Positions 26,378 through 34,458 of a DNA stretch of 64,000 nucleotides are shown piece by piece. Source of the stretch: Ancrocorticia populi. GTDB taxonomy: Bacteria > Actinomycetota > Actinomycetes > Actinomycetales > Actinomycetaceae. The notes beneath the pieces were generated by a model that was given only the letters and a program-made list of their open reading frames with translations, made no database searches and was not told where the DNA came from. A program made the translations under genes and the position numbers. The stretch lies in the NCBI RefSeq assembly GCF_003123745.1, contig NZ_QETB01000001.1:248001-312000 (forward strand), written 5' to 3'. The number at the start of each line of letters is the position of its first letter. The stretch's first letter is position 1.

Positions 26378-27964
26378 GTGAAGCCACAGAAGAAACTCTT
26401 AGCCACGCTTTCAGCATCCGCACTCTTGCTTGGTGCATGCGCGCTCAATACCCCCGAACTTGGGGCTGTGACACCGGCACCTACCACGTCACCCACTGAG
26501 CCGGCGCCCACAAATGGTCCGGCGGGTGATGGTCCAGTAGCGATCGATGCGCAGATGCCTACCCCTCCCGCTGGTCTGGAGGAGTTCTACACTCAGGACG
26601 TTGACTGGCAGGATTGCGGTGGCTTCCAGTGTGCGGACGTTACTGTGCCGCTCAATTACGACGATCCTGACGGGGAGACCATCACTATTGCCATGCTCAA
26701 GCGCCCGGCAGATGGCGATGCGATCGGGAGCCTCTTCGTCAATCCCGGTGGCCCCGGTGGCTCAGGCAAGGATGTGGCCGAGAGTGCGGAGTACTACTTC
26801 GATGGGGACATTCGGGCCAGCTTTGACATCATCGGATTCGATCCTCGCGGGGTCGGGGATTCCTCCCCAATCGAGTGCGTGGATGACGAAACATTAGATC
26901 GCCTTCTCGATGTGTCGTACCCGGATACGGACAAGGGAACAAAGGAATACGAGAAGGATCTCAACACCATTGCCGATGGATGCGCGGAGAATTCTGGCGA
27001 CCTTCTGGACTTTGTAGGCACTTACTCCGCGGCTCAGGACATTGACGTGATGCGTCAATTGGTGGGCGATCCCAAGCTGTACTACACCGGCTTCTCCTAC
27101 GGGACCTTCCTTGGTGCAGAGTACGCTGAGCAGTTCCCAGATAACGTGGGCCGGCTCGTCCTTGATGGTGCTGTTGACAACACCATCGGCAGTGCTCGTA
27201 TGGCCTACGATCAAACGCTCGCTTTCGAGAAGTCCTTTGAGCGCTATGTGGAGGACTGTCAAGCAAACACGTCCTCGTGCCCCTTCGAGGGAGACGTTGA
27301 CGATGGGCTTGCCCAGATTCACGAGATCTTCGAGGACTCTTTGGAGAACCCGATCGAAACCAGTGATCCGGATAGGCCCCTCACGCAGGCGCAGCTGTTC
27401 GGAGGCATGATCCTGCCCATGTATGAGGATATGTTGTGGCCCCAGCTCACTCAGGCGTTCAACGAGGTAATCGAGGACGGCAACGGCGATACGTTCCAGA
27501 TGTTCAATGACATGAGCAACGAGCGCAACGACGACGGCACGTTCGAAACCAACGGGACCGAAGCCAACTGGGCGATCAACTGCGCCGATTACGGTCCGGG
27601 CTCCTCCGATGAGGCCAAGGAACTCTCTGAGAAGCTCGAGGACGAGGCGCCGATCTTCGGAAGCTATATGACCGAGGGTGAGGATCTCTGCTCTGAGTGG
27701 GCTTACCAACCTGATGAAACGCCTGGGGCGCTAACTGCCTCCGGTTCGGATCCGATCGTTGTTGTGGGGACCGTCTACGATCCGGCGACTCCGTACCAGT
27801 GGGCCGAGGCGATGAACTCCTCGCTCGATAACTCGGTTCTGGTGACTTGGGAAGGCGATGGCCACACCGCATACTCCCGCGCCGATTCGTGTATTAACGA
27901 TCCGCTGAACGCCTATCTTCTGCAGGGAACCGTCCCTGAGGATGGCCTCACATGTGAGAAGTAA
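26378..27964 (+). CDS. Secreted alpha/beta-hydrolase lipoprotein (SlpD/E or TAP-like tripeptidyl aminopeptidase family)
   Basis: The 528-residue protein starts with a lipoprotein signal, LLLGAC with C21 as the lipid-modified residue, followed by a Pro/Thr-rich linker. The alpha/beta-hydrolase core shows FVNPGGPGGSG (oxyanion), GFDPRGVGDSSP and the nucleophile elbow GFSYG (about S240). The catalytic Asp lies in VYDPATPYQWA and the His in GDGHTAYS, in the TAP-like C-terminal domain. Such enzymes release N-terminal peptides or hydrolyse esters outside the cell. I chose GTG at 26378; the further in-frame ATG at 26330 has no signal-like sequence. Confidence 0.9.
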   Translation: MKPQKKLLATLSASALLLGACALNTPELGAVTPAPTTSPTEPAPTNGPAGDGPVAIDAQMPTPPAGLEEFYTQDVDWQDCGGFQCADVTVPLNYDDPDGETITIAMLKRPADGDAIGSLFVNPGGPGGSGKDVAESAEYYFDGDIRASFDIIGFDPRGVGDSSPIECVDDETLDRLLDVSYPDTDKGTKEYEKDLNTIADGCAENSGDLLDFVGTYSAAQDIDVMRQLVGDPKLYYTGFSYGTFLGAEYAEQFPDNVGRLVLDGAVDNTIGSARMAYDQTLAFEKSFERYVEDCQANTSSCPFEGDVDDGLAQIHEIFEDSLENPIETSDPDRPLTQAQLFGGMILPMYEDMLWPQLTQAFNEVIEDGNGDTFQMFNDMSNERNDDGTFETNGTEANWAINCADYGPGSSDEAKELSEKLEDEAPIFGSYMTEGEDLCSEWAYQPDETPGALTASGSDPIVVVGTVYDPATPYQWAEAMNSSLDNSVLVTWEGDGHTAYSRADSCINDPLNAYLLQGTVPEDGLTCEK

Positions 27965-28024
27965 CCGCCAATTTGCAGCGCTCCATCCGCTTGGGTAGTA
28001 TTGCGAGCGCTGCAAACGCGGTGC

Positions 28025-28097
28025 GCCACCTTAGCTCAGTCGGCAGAGCGATTCACTCGTAATGAATAGGTCGAGAGTTCGATTCTCTCAGGTGGCT
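28025..28097 (+). tRNA. tRNA-Thr (anticodon CGT); integration site of the conjugative element
   Basis: A full cloverleaf of 73 bases: acceptor GCCACCT/AGGTGGC, discriminator T, D arm with GCTCAGTCGGCAGAGC, anticodon loop CTCGTAA (CGT, threonine), T arm GAGAG-TTCGATT-CTCTC. It is the last chromosomal feature before the mobile region, and a repressor gene from the element ends inside it on the opposite strand. Confidence 0.95.
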
Positions 28098-28412
28098 CCG
28101 ATCAGCCCCGGTTTCCAACGGAACCGGGGCTTTCGCTTTACCTGGAATAAACGGAGCGGGTGTCCAGTCGCCATCGGTATTTCGTGCGGGGAGTAGATCT
28201 GACACCTCAACACCTAATAGCTCAGCTGTGAGCATTAGGTCTTCCGCGGACCAATCAGCTAGTCCTCGGATACGACGTGAGACATTGGTTTTGGCTACAC
28301 CCAGTATCGCTGCGAGTTCGTTTTTCTGAATCTTGGCGTCGAATAGGTACTGATTGACAGTGAGGCCAATGCACTCTGGTACCGAGTACTTGTGTTCAAC
28401 CGTGATGCTCAT
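28053..28412 (-). CDS. Cro/CI-type helix-turn-helix repressor of the element
   Basis: This 119-residue protein begins MSITVEHKYSVPECIGLTVN. Its helix-turn-helix, KNELAAILGVAKTNVSRRIRG, resembles XRE/CI repressors. It is transcribed away from the excisionase-like gene and probably represses it. The last 15 codons (reading SHLRESNSRPIHYE) are encoded antisense to tRNA-Thr, and the frame also crosses the tRNA terminator. The stop lies in the anticodon arm. The C-terminal tail therefore depends on the attachment site sequence. A CI-like regulator role is inferred from fold and position. Confidence 0.75.
   Translation of the reverse strand: MSITVEHKYSVPECIGLTVNQYLFDAKIQKNELAAILGVAKTNVSRRIRGLADWSAEDLMLTAELLGVEVSDLLPARNTDGDWTPAPFIPGKAKAPVPLETGADRSHLRESNSRPIHYE
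28105..28140 (+). terminator. Rho-independent terminator after tRNA-Thr
   Basis: GCCCCGGTT (28105-28113) pairs with AACCGGGGC (28122-28130) and is followed by TTTCGCTTT. It would end the tRNA transcript. It lies within the 3' part of the opposite-strand repressor gene. Confidence 0.75.
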
Positions 28413-28431
28413 AAGCCAATTGAACCACTAG

Positions 28432-28530
28432 TGACGAATATCGTCAATAGGAGCAACTGGCGTTCGAGATAGACAGATGCTAGCGTGAAGTCATGCGGGA
28501 ACGAAAATCGTCACTAGAGACAAATATCAT
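28432..28530. promoter_or_regulatory. Candidate operator pair between repressor and excisionase genes
   Basis: The palindrome TGACGA-ATA-TCGTCA lies at 28432-28446 between the divergent starts. A partial copy, CACTAGAGACAAATATCAT at 28512-28530, matches CACTAGTGACGAATATCGT at 28426-28444 in 16 of 19 positions. Paired operator repeats suit a CI-like repressor. Confidence 0.45.
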
Positions 28531-28792
28531 TACGGCTCGTCAAGCAGCTGATTGGACCGGTTTGGCATCCGACCGCACGTTTATTCGATGGGCCAAAGCA
28601 GGCAAAATCCCCGCGATTCACCTCCCAAATGGCCAGGTTAGGTTCCGCCGCGAGGACATTGAAGCACTCTTGGTACCGACGACGAAGTCGGCTGAAGAAG
28701 CTGTTTCTGAGGAGGATGCGGAGATCGCTTCTCAGGAAATGTCTGAGGAGTACGGGGAGCCGTTACCAGGACTCGAGGAGTTTGATCGATGA
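28493..28792 (+). CDS. Excisionase-like/MerR-type helix-turn-helix protein
   Basis: The 99-residue protein has ITARQAADWTGLASDRTFIRWAKAGKIPAIHLPNGQVRFRREDIEALL, a winged helix-turn-helix with the G-K-I-P pattern of excisionase/MerR domains. The acidic C-terminal tail (SEEDAEIASQEMSEEYGE) is not typical. It is divergent from the repressor and leads the element's plus-strand operon. Next to the integrase system it likely controls excision or transcription of the transfer genes. The next gene starts at 28789 and overlaps it by four bases (ATGA). Confidence 0.8.
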   Translation: MRERKSSLETNIITARQAADWTGLASDRTFIRWAKAGKIPAIHLPNGQVRFRREDIEALLVPTTKSAEEAVSEEDAEIASQEMSEEYGEPLPGLEEFDR

Positions 28793-28935
28793 GCGTCGAG
28801 GAAGAATCACATTGGCCGCCGCCGGATCCGCCCACCGGATATGTGGATGAGTTTGCCCCATGGGATGGAGTCGGGCCTGATCCAGCGGGTGTGCTCGAAC
28901 CGTTGCTGCCCAGAAGTTTGGATGTGAACCAATGA
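28789..28935 (+). CDS. Small acidic Pro-rich protein of the element, unknown function
   Basis: A 48-residue reading frame (MSVEEESHWPPPDPPTGYVD and onwards) that begins inside the stop of the preceding gene and whose own stop is overlapped by the next start (ATGA on both sides). The chained overlaps make it a credible translated gene of the operon. I recognise no domain; the Trp-Pro-Pro cluster is the only striking feature. Confidence 0.55.
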   Translation: MSVEEESHWPPPDPPTGYVDEFAPWDGVGPDPAGVLEPLLPRSLDVNQ

Positions 28936-30002
28936 GTCAGAAGGCGATGTTCTCGAGTACTCGGCGGGGTGGGATTGCTGTACCGAATGCTGTGGTACAT
29001 AACGAGGATTTGAGTTATGTGGCGATGGCGCTGCTGATCAAGTCGTTGGCGATGAAGCCGGACGCTCCAATGGGGTATCGGGCGTTGCAGGGCCGGGGGC
29101 TTGGCGAGTCGGCAACGCGCAAGGCATTACGTGAGTTGGAAGAGAAGGGTTTCCGTTTCCGTTTCAGGGTGCGCCACGAGGGTAAGTGGCGTGATTGGGT
29201 TGTCAGCTCCGATTCTCCGATTGCTCCAGAAGATGCCTATCAGGACGTTGTGGAGCGGATTGAGGATCGTGGTTTGGTTGGTGCAAAAATCGCGAGCTGT
29301 TCGTCTCATCCTGATTTCAAAACTCCAGCGCAAGAACCGCGCCAGAATGCGGAAAAAGACTTTGCCCGGAATTTCAGGCAAAGGGGTGGTGAGGACCTTT
29401 GCCTGAATATTCAGGCCGAGGTTTCCGAGGCACGGCAGACCACGGCGCAATCCCATAGGGATTCCAATACTTCTTCACTACGTTCAGAAGTATCAATAAC
29501 CAACCAACCAGACGAGACTGCCGCGCCTGACGTTCCAGATCAGGGGTTGGTCGGGAATATAGCCCGCCCGTCACAAGAGGCGGCACCTTCGGTGCGCCGC
29601 TTGGACGAGGCCGAGCAGGGACTGGTGGACCGGATGGTCCCGACCCCGATGCGTCACGTGCTTGACGGGTCGAGTGCTCGACGGATTGCGACAGCTCTCC
29701 AACAGTGTGTGGCGGATGGCTGGAGTGAGCGCGAGGTCTATAACCGGCTGAACAATAATCCGTTGCCGGAGAAGTTTGCGGCGGGTTTGGTGATTCACCG
29801 GGTTGAAGCGATCCGGGATACGAACCCGCCGAAGAAGAAGCTTCCTGTCCCAGCTCCGAGTCCATCTCGTGGTGGCGATTCTCAACCGGGGCCGGGACAG
29901 GAAACCAGACTAAGAACCACACCGTCTCCTGAATTTTTCGAAGAGTTGCGACGCCAATATCCGTCGCTGAACCGCCATCCAAACGTGAGGAGCAGGCGAT
30001 GA
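28932..30002 (+). CDS. Replication-initiator-like winged-helix protein
   Basis: The 356-residue protein has an N-terminal region typical of Rep/helix-turn-helix proteins: VVHNEDLSYVAMALLIKSLAMKPDAPMGYRALQGRGLGESATRKALRELEEKGFRFR, a winged helix. A basic, low-complexity C terminus with Pro-rich stretches follows. Element-encoded replication initiators often look like this, but I cannot exclude a transcription factor. It is coupled to the small upstream gene and overlaps the next gene by four bases. Confidence 0.55.
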   Translation: MSQKAMFSSTRRGGIAVPNAVVHNEDLSYVAMALLIKSLAMKPDAPMGYRALQGRGLGESATRKALRELEEKGFRFRFRVRHEGKWRDWVVSSDSPIAPEDAYQDVVERIEDRGLVGAKIASCSSHPDFKTPAQEPRQNAEKDFARNFRQRGGEDLCLNIQAEVSEARQTTAQSHRDSNTSSLRSEVSITNQPDETAAPDVPDQGLVGNIARPSQEAAPSVRRLDEAEQGLVDRMVPTPMRHVLDGSSARRIATALQQCVADGWSEREVYNRLNNNPLPEKFAAGLVIHRVEAIRDTNPPKKKLPVPAPSPSRGGDSQPGPGQETRLRTTPSPEFFEELRRQYPSLNRHPNVRSRR

Positions 30003-30745
30003 CCAGGAACAAGTGGATCATGCTCACCGTAGGGCTTGCAGCTTTGGCGATTATCGTGGCTGCCTTCGTGGTAGTGCAGGTCAACCAAAACGCCTCCCAA
30101 GCGGCTCGTGAAGACTATGCGACAGCTTGGGAGAGCTACCAGAACACACAGACCGAGGTTGAATCAGAGGTCGCGATAGGGGAGGCAATGCTGCCGGATT
30201 GCCCGACTGACACGAAGAACCATCCGGTGTGTGACCGTCTGTCGGACGCGGTAGAGACCGCTGGCACTGTTCCCAGTGTTGACCGGTTAGACGTGTCGAA
30301 GGCTTCCACCGAGGAAATTGAGTCGGCAACCACTGAACTAACTGATGCCACGGTTCAAGGACAGGCGGCCTTGAGTGACGTTCAAGCTGAGAATGCGAAC
30401 GCTTCCTCCGAGGTGGCGTTAGAGGGCACGAACTGGGTGAACTTCGAGTTGAAAGATCCGGTGAGGTGGGCACAACAAGATGTCGATGCCGCCGTCGAAG
30501 CCCTTGACGCCGTGTCGGCTGAGCTAGCCGATGGCGGGCTAGCCACATCGTTGGAACAGAAGGCCGAGGCTCTACAAAAACTGATTGATGAGATCAATGA
30601 TCGTTGGGAGGACATCACGATCACCGAAGGGATCGACTATCAGACGGCTTTGTCTGGAATGCGTGAGGACATCAAAAACTCCATCGCCTCCCTTGAAGAT
30701 GCTGCCGGGCTAAATGAGTCCGGGGATATTGATTTACACGACTGA
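29999..30745 (+). CDS. Membrane-anchored coiled-coil protein, unknown
   Basis: The 248-residue protein has one N-terminal transmembrane helix (MLTVGLAALAIIVAAFVVVQ) and a long acidic extracytoplasmic region with heptad-like helices (SLEQKAEALQKLIDEINDRW). I recognise no family. It sits between the Rep-like protein and the LPXTG protein in the conjugation operon, so a surface or mating-pair stabilising role is a guess from position. Confidence 0.6.
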   Translation: MTRNKWIMLTVGLAALAIIVAAFVVVQVNQNASQAAREDYATAWESYQNTQTEVESEVAIGEAMLPDCPTDTKNHPVCDRLSDAVETAGTVPSVDRLDVSKASTEEIESATTELTDATVQGQAALSDVQAENANASSEVALEGTNWVNFELKDPVRWAQQDVDAAVEALDAVSAELADGGLATSLEQKAEALQKLIDEINDRWEDITITEGIDYQTALSGMREDIKNSIASLEDAAGLNESGDIDLHD

Positions 30746-30814
30746 ATGAGGCCCTGCGACATAACCATTCGCATTTGAGCTACAGGAACCGGAAACGAGA
30801 GAAAGAAAATACTG

Positions 30815-31537
30815 ATGAAAGCACGAAAGTTCGTCTCTGCCGGGACGATAACAGTGGCGCTGGCGTTTGCACCTGCGGGTGTGGCGCTTGCTGCTGAAGA
30901 TTCACATGAGGGGGCTGAGGAGACCATCGCGGTCGAGTCCGAAGCCTCGGAAGTTGCGACACTGGATGAACAGGAGCCTCCGGTGCCAGACGAGGGGGAT
31001 GAAAATGATCCCCCTACGCCTGATCCCGGTGGCGGCGAAGAGCCGCCACTACCGGACCCGGATCCTGATCCTGAGCCAGTTGATCCGGTTCCTGAACCTG
31101 ATCCTGACCCGGAGATTCCGGATCCAGAACCGTCGCCTGATCCCGTGGAGCCAGTTGATCCTGAGCCGGACCCAACTCCAGAACCGACGCCGGTCACCCC
31201 TGACCCTACACCAGCAACACCGAGTCCCGTGACGCCATCAACATCGACGTCACTGACTCCTTCAACAAAGCCGGTGGCACCAGTGGCCACGGCAGATATT
31301 CCTCTGCCCACTGAACAACGGAATGAAAAGGTTCCAGCCACGGCCAGTGAGCGTGCGGCTGCCCAACAGGCCACCGCTACAACAGCGCAGTCTGAGACAG
31401 CACAAACAACGTCAGCTGAACTGCCGAATACGGGCGCATCAGTGGCCATATTGGGTGCGACAGCAGCCGGACTGGTCGGTGCGGGCGGACTCTTGGTCCG
31501 CCGTGGAAAGCACCACCGCATTAGTGAAGGAGCATAA
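30815..31537 (+). CDS. LPXTG-anchored Pro/Asp-rich surface protein of the element
   Basis: The 240-residue protein carries a signal peptide (MKARKFVSAGTITVALAFAP, cleavage likely at ALA-AED), then an acidic linker dominated by P-D-P-E-P repeats that would extend through the wall. It ends with LPNTG at about residues 203-207 plus a hydrophobic segment and a positively charged tail. It precedes the VirB2-like gene by two bases. Sortase-anchored surface proteins on conjugative elements are often adhesins or surface-exclusion factors. Long direct repeats make exact length variable. Confidence 0.8.
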   Translation: MKARKFVSAGTITVALAFAPAGVALAAEDSHEGAEETIAVESEASEVATLDEQEPPVPDEGDENDPPTPDPGGGEEPPLPDPDPDPEPVDPVPEPDPDPEIPDPEPSPDPVEPVDPEPDPTPEPTPVTPDPTPATPSPVTPSTSTSLTPSTKPVAPVATADIPLPTEQRNEKVPATASERAAAQQATATTAQSETAQTTSAELPNTGASVAILGATAAGLVGAGGLLVRRGKHHRISEGA

Positions 31538-31539
31538 AC

Positions 31540-31737
31540 ATGTTGGAGCAAGTCCTAGATCTCTTCCAGAAGTTTGTCGTCATCGGGGGTGCCCTTTGGC
31601 TCGCGTGGGGCGCCATCGTGGCAGGTATCGGTCTGAAAGACTCGAACGGCCCGGATATTAAGTCAGGTCTGTGGCAGGTTGTCGGCGGCGGCATGATCAT
31701 CGCCGCTGGGGCCTTGTTTGGTGCGGTGGCGTTGTAG
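31540..31737 (+). CDS. Maff2-family/VirB2-like small membrane protein
   Basis: At 65 residues it has two hydrophobic segments (FVVIGGALWLAWGAIVAGIGL and GGGMIIAAGALFGAVAL) and a short polar loop, the pattern of Maff2/VirB2 proteins in Tn1549-type conjugation modules. It would supply the conjugation pilin or channel subunit in the membrane. It lies two bases after the surface protein and two bases before the PrgI gene. Confidence 0.75.
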   Translation: MLEQVLDLFQKFVVIGGALWLAWGAIVAGIGLKDSNGPDIKSGLWQVVGGGMIIAAGALFGAVAL

Positions 31738-31739
31738 CC

Positions 31740-32135
31740 ATGGCATTCGAGGTAAAGGTTTACCGCGAAGTCACGGCATATCAAGCGAAAGTCATGTTCG
31801 GGTTGTCATGGAGACAATTCGGGATCGCCGCGATCGGTATCCCCGTGGTGGGAGTGGTTTTCGCGGCATGTTACATGCTGGGCCAGGAGAACTTGGGCGT
31901 TGTCTTGACGTTCGTTCTCGCCATCCCATTTATCGCGGTCGGATGGGTGCGCCCTATGGGTGTGCCCTTCGAGCAATACGCGAGATATGCCGTGGAAGCG
32001 CGGAAAGGCCATAAGCGGTTCACTTTCTATCAGCGTGATCCGTTTGCTCAACGAAAGGAAGGGACACATGAAGCTCTTGCCCGCACGTCACGCAAAGCGC
32101 GACGACGCTACGGCGCCTTCGAAGCAACCAACTGA
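31740..32135 (+). CDS. PrgI family protein (VirB3-like)
   Basis: The 131-residue protein begins MAFEVKVYREVTAYQAKVMFGLSWRQ, the PrgI signature with two transmembrane helices (IAAIGIPVVGVVFAACYMLG and GVVLTFVLAIPFIAVGWVRP). PrgI/VirB3 proteins sit in the inner membrane and associate with the VirB4 ATPase encoded next. The ATG at 31740 is three bases after the Maff2 stop. Its 3' end overlaps the VirB4 gene by 68 bases in a different frame. Confidence 0.85.
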   Translation: MAFEVKVYREVTAYQAKVMFGLSWRQFGIAAIGIPVVGVVFAACYMLGQENLGVVLTFVLAIPFIAVGWVRPMGVPFEQYARYAVEARKGHKRFTFYQRDPFAQRKEGTHEALARTSRKARRRYGAFEATN

Positions 32136-34458
32136 GCCGAAGATTAAGACATCAACCCAAGCACAGATCCACTATGAGGCATTAGCTGAATCGGGGCTGT
32201 GCTGGCTGGGTGGCAACCGGTACTCGGTGACTTTGAAGTTGTCTGATATTGACTACCAGTTGGCTCCCGCCTCTAGCCAAGAGGACATTATCGAGAAGTA
32301 TGCACGCTTCTTGAATGGTCATCTGGCCGGTCAGCACGTCCAAATCACGCTACTGAACCGGGTGTTGGACAAGCGTCAGTTGATGCGCGATGTCCAGCTC
32401 GGCTATCGCGGAGATAAGTTTGACGCCACACGCGGAGAGTACAACGGACTGATTGCCCAGCGGCTCGAAACGGGGCGCAATAACACTCTGTCGGAGAAGT
32501 ATGTAACGCTAGCGATTGAGGCGGAAACGGTTGAAGAAGCCAAGATCATGCTCTCGCGTATGGTCGCTGAGGATGCGTCAACATTGCGTGAGGTCGGGGG
32601 CTGTGTAGCCGAACAGATCGACGGTCAGGAAAGGGCCCGCTTGCTCCAGCACATGCTCCGCCCAGGAGTGGCCTCAGACTTCGAGTACAACGAACTCGTT
32701 GGCCAAGCAGCCACAACGAAAGACTTCGTTTCCCCATTTTCAATTGACGTGTCGAACCACGACCGGCTGACCTTATCCTCGGGGGAGGAACGGTTGTGGC
32801 AGACCTTGGTGCTGCGCAAGCTGCCGCCGTGGATGAATGATCGAGTCCTGAAAGAGCTGGCTGAGATCCCGTTCGATTTAACGGTCTCTCTCCACTTAGA
32901 CCCGTTAGACCAGGCTGAGGGCCTCGGTCTGGTCAAGCGACAGATTGCCTCGATGGATATGCAACGCTCAACCGAGATGAAGAAGCTCGCAAAACAACAG
33001 TTGGGCGAGGATTTCCTTCCCCATGAGCTGCAAGCATCTCACGCTGAGGCCGCCGAGTTGCGGGATCAGTTAGAACAATCTAACGAGAAGCTTTTCAAGA
33101 CGACGATTGTGGTGGGCGTGTCCGCCGCTGACGAAGCTGAGCTGGCTGAAGCGGTCAAGCGGGTCCGCCGCGTCTGTGGCAAGCATTCCTGCGTGCTGGA
33201 GAATCTGAAGTACATGCAGATCGACGGGCTGAACGCACTCTTGCCATTGGGTAGGAACGATTTGCCAATCTTCCGCACGTTAACAACCGCAGTTGCGGCC
33301 GTCATGATCCCGTTCACGACTCAAGAACTGCTCCAGCCGGGAGGATTGTTCTACGGTGTGAACGCACTATCGAAGAATCTCATCGTGGCTGACCGTACCC
33401 TCGGAATGAACTCGAACGCCTTCATTCTGGGCACGACAGGGTCAGGCAAGTCCCAGTCAGCTAAAGACCAGATCACCCAAACGGTGCTGCGCCAGGTCAA
33501 TGATGAAGTCTTAGTTATTGACCCTGAGCGCGAATACGTCCCGTTAGCGGACGAGCTGGGCGCTGCCCGCGTGGTGATTTCTCCGGGATCGACCGATTGC
33601 CTGAACGCGCTAGCGCTCGATAAGGACGTGAAAACGTCCGATGGTGATCCGATCAGTGACAAATGCACCTATGTGTTGTCACTGTGTGAAGTGCTCCTGG
33701 GTGGGAGTGAAGGACTCTCCGCGTCGAAACGGTCAATCATTGACCGGGCCGCCCAGAAGATGTACCGCTCCTACTGGGCATCACAGACGGCTCTGCCGCC
33801 GACGCTGGCCACACTCTACGAAGTGCTTGCAGACGAGCCGGAAGATGAAGCCCATGAGGTCGCGACTGGTCTAGAGCTATATGCGCGCGGGTCTGCGGCA
33901 GGGTTTGCGCGGCAAACAAACGTGGATAACACGAATCGTGTCACGGTCTACGACATTGCCGATCTCGGCAGTGACTTGCAGACATTCGGCATGATGGTGA
34001 TCCTCGAAGAGGTGTGGGCACGAATCGCACGGAATCGTGCCAGAGGAGTGCGCACCTGGCTCTACATTGACGAATTCCATCTGTTGTTTGCGAACGACTG
34101 GGCCGCAGAATACTGCCAAAGCATTTTCAAGCGGGTCAGGAAGTGGGGCGCATCAGCCACCGGCATCACACAGAACATTGAAGAGTTGCTTGCTAATGAA
34201 CGGGCACGCCTCATGCTGTCGAACTCGGATGGACTGTTCTTGTTGAATCAGCAGTCTACAGATGCCGATGCTCTGACTGAGTTGTTGAAGCTGTCCGGCC
34301 AACAGCGCGGGTATTTCACAAACGTGAATCCCGGCTGTGGCCTCATGCGGATGGGGCGCGTGGTGATCCCGTTCGATAACACGATGGATCCTAACTCGCA
34401 CATCTTCAAGGTGTTCTCCACCAAGTTTGAGACAGTGCCGGAGGTCAGCCATGCTTGA
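32068..34458 (+). CDS. VirB4-like conjugation ATPase
   Basis: The 796-residue ATPase powers the type IV secretion channel. GTTGSGKSQSAKDQI is Walker A and the segment VRTWLYIDEFHLLFAND carries Walker B. The N-terminal half matches the VirB4/CagE region. I start at the ATG at 32068 (MKLLPARHAKRD) after GAAAGGAAGGGA; a further upstream in-frame ATG at 31960 would run through prgI. It overlaps the next gene by eight bases. Confidence 0.92.
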   Translation: MKLLPARHAKRDDATAPSKQPTEPKIKTSTQAQIHYEALAESGLCWLGGNRYSVTLKLSDIDYQLAPASSQEDIIEKYARFLNGHLAGQHVQITLLNRVLDKRQLMRDVQLGYRGDKFDATRGEYNGLIAQRLETGRNNTLSEKYVTLAIEAETVEEAKIMLSRMVAEDASTLREVGGCVAEQIDGQERARLLQHMLRPGVASDFEYNELVGQAATTKDFVSPFSIDVSNHDRLTLSSGEERLWQTLVLRKLPPWMNDRVLKELAEIPFDLTVSLHLDPLDQAEGLGLVKRQIASMDMQRSTEMKKLAKQQLGEDFLPHELQASHAEAAELRDQLEQSNEKLFKTTIVVGVSAADEAELAEAVKRVRRVCGKHSCVLENLKYMQIDGLNALLPLGRNDLPIFRTLTTAVAAVMIPFTTQELLQPGGLFYGVNALSKNLIVADRTLGMNSNAFILGTTGSGKSQSAKDQITQTVLRQVNDEVLVIDPEREYVPLADELGAARVVISPGSTDCLNALALDKDVKTSDGDPISDKCTYVLSLCEVLLGGSEGLSASKRSIIDRAAQKMYRSYWASQTALPPTLATLYEVLADEPEDEAHEVATGLELYARGSAAGFARQTNVDNTNRVTVYDIADLGSDLQTFGMMVILEEVWARIARNRARGVRTWLYIDEFHLLFANDWAAEYCQSIFKRVRKWGASATGITQNIEELLANERARLMLSNSDGLFLLNQQSTDADALTELLKLSGQQRGYFTNVNPGCGLMRMGRVVIPFDNTMDPNSHIFKVFSTKFETVPEVSHA

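Noticed and set aside
26894-27709. 271-codon minus-strand open frame opposite the lipoprotein peptidase
   Set aside because: Antisense shadow of a clearly homologous gene with no domain of its own.
30640-31551. 303-codon minus-strand frame rich in Gly and Ser opposite the LPXTG gene
   Set aside because: It is the mirror of the Pro/Asp-rich repeats and has no independent evidence.
31960-32067. N-terminal extension of the VirB4 gene to an ATG at 31960
   Set aside because: It would run in another frame through the PrgI gene; the ATG at 32068 has a strong Shine-Dalgarno site.
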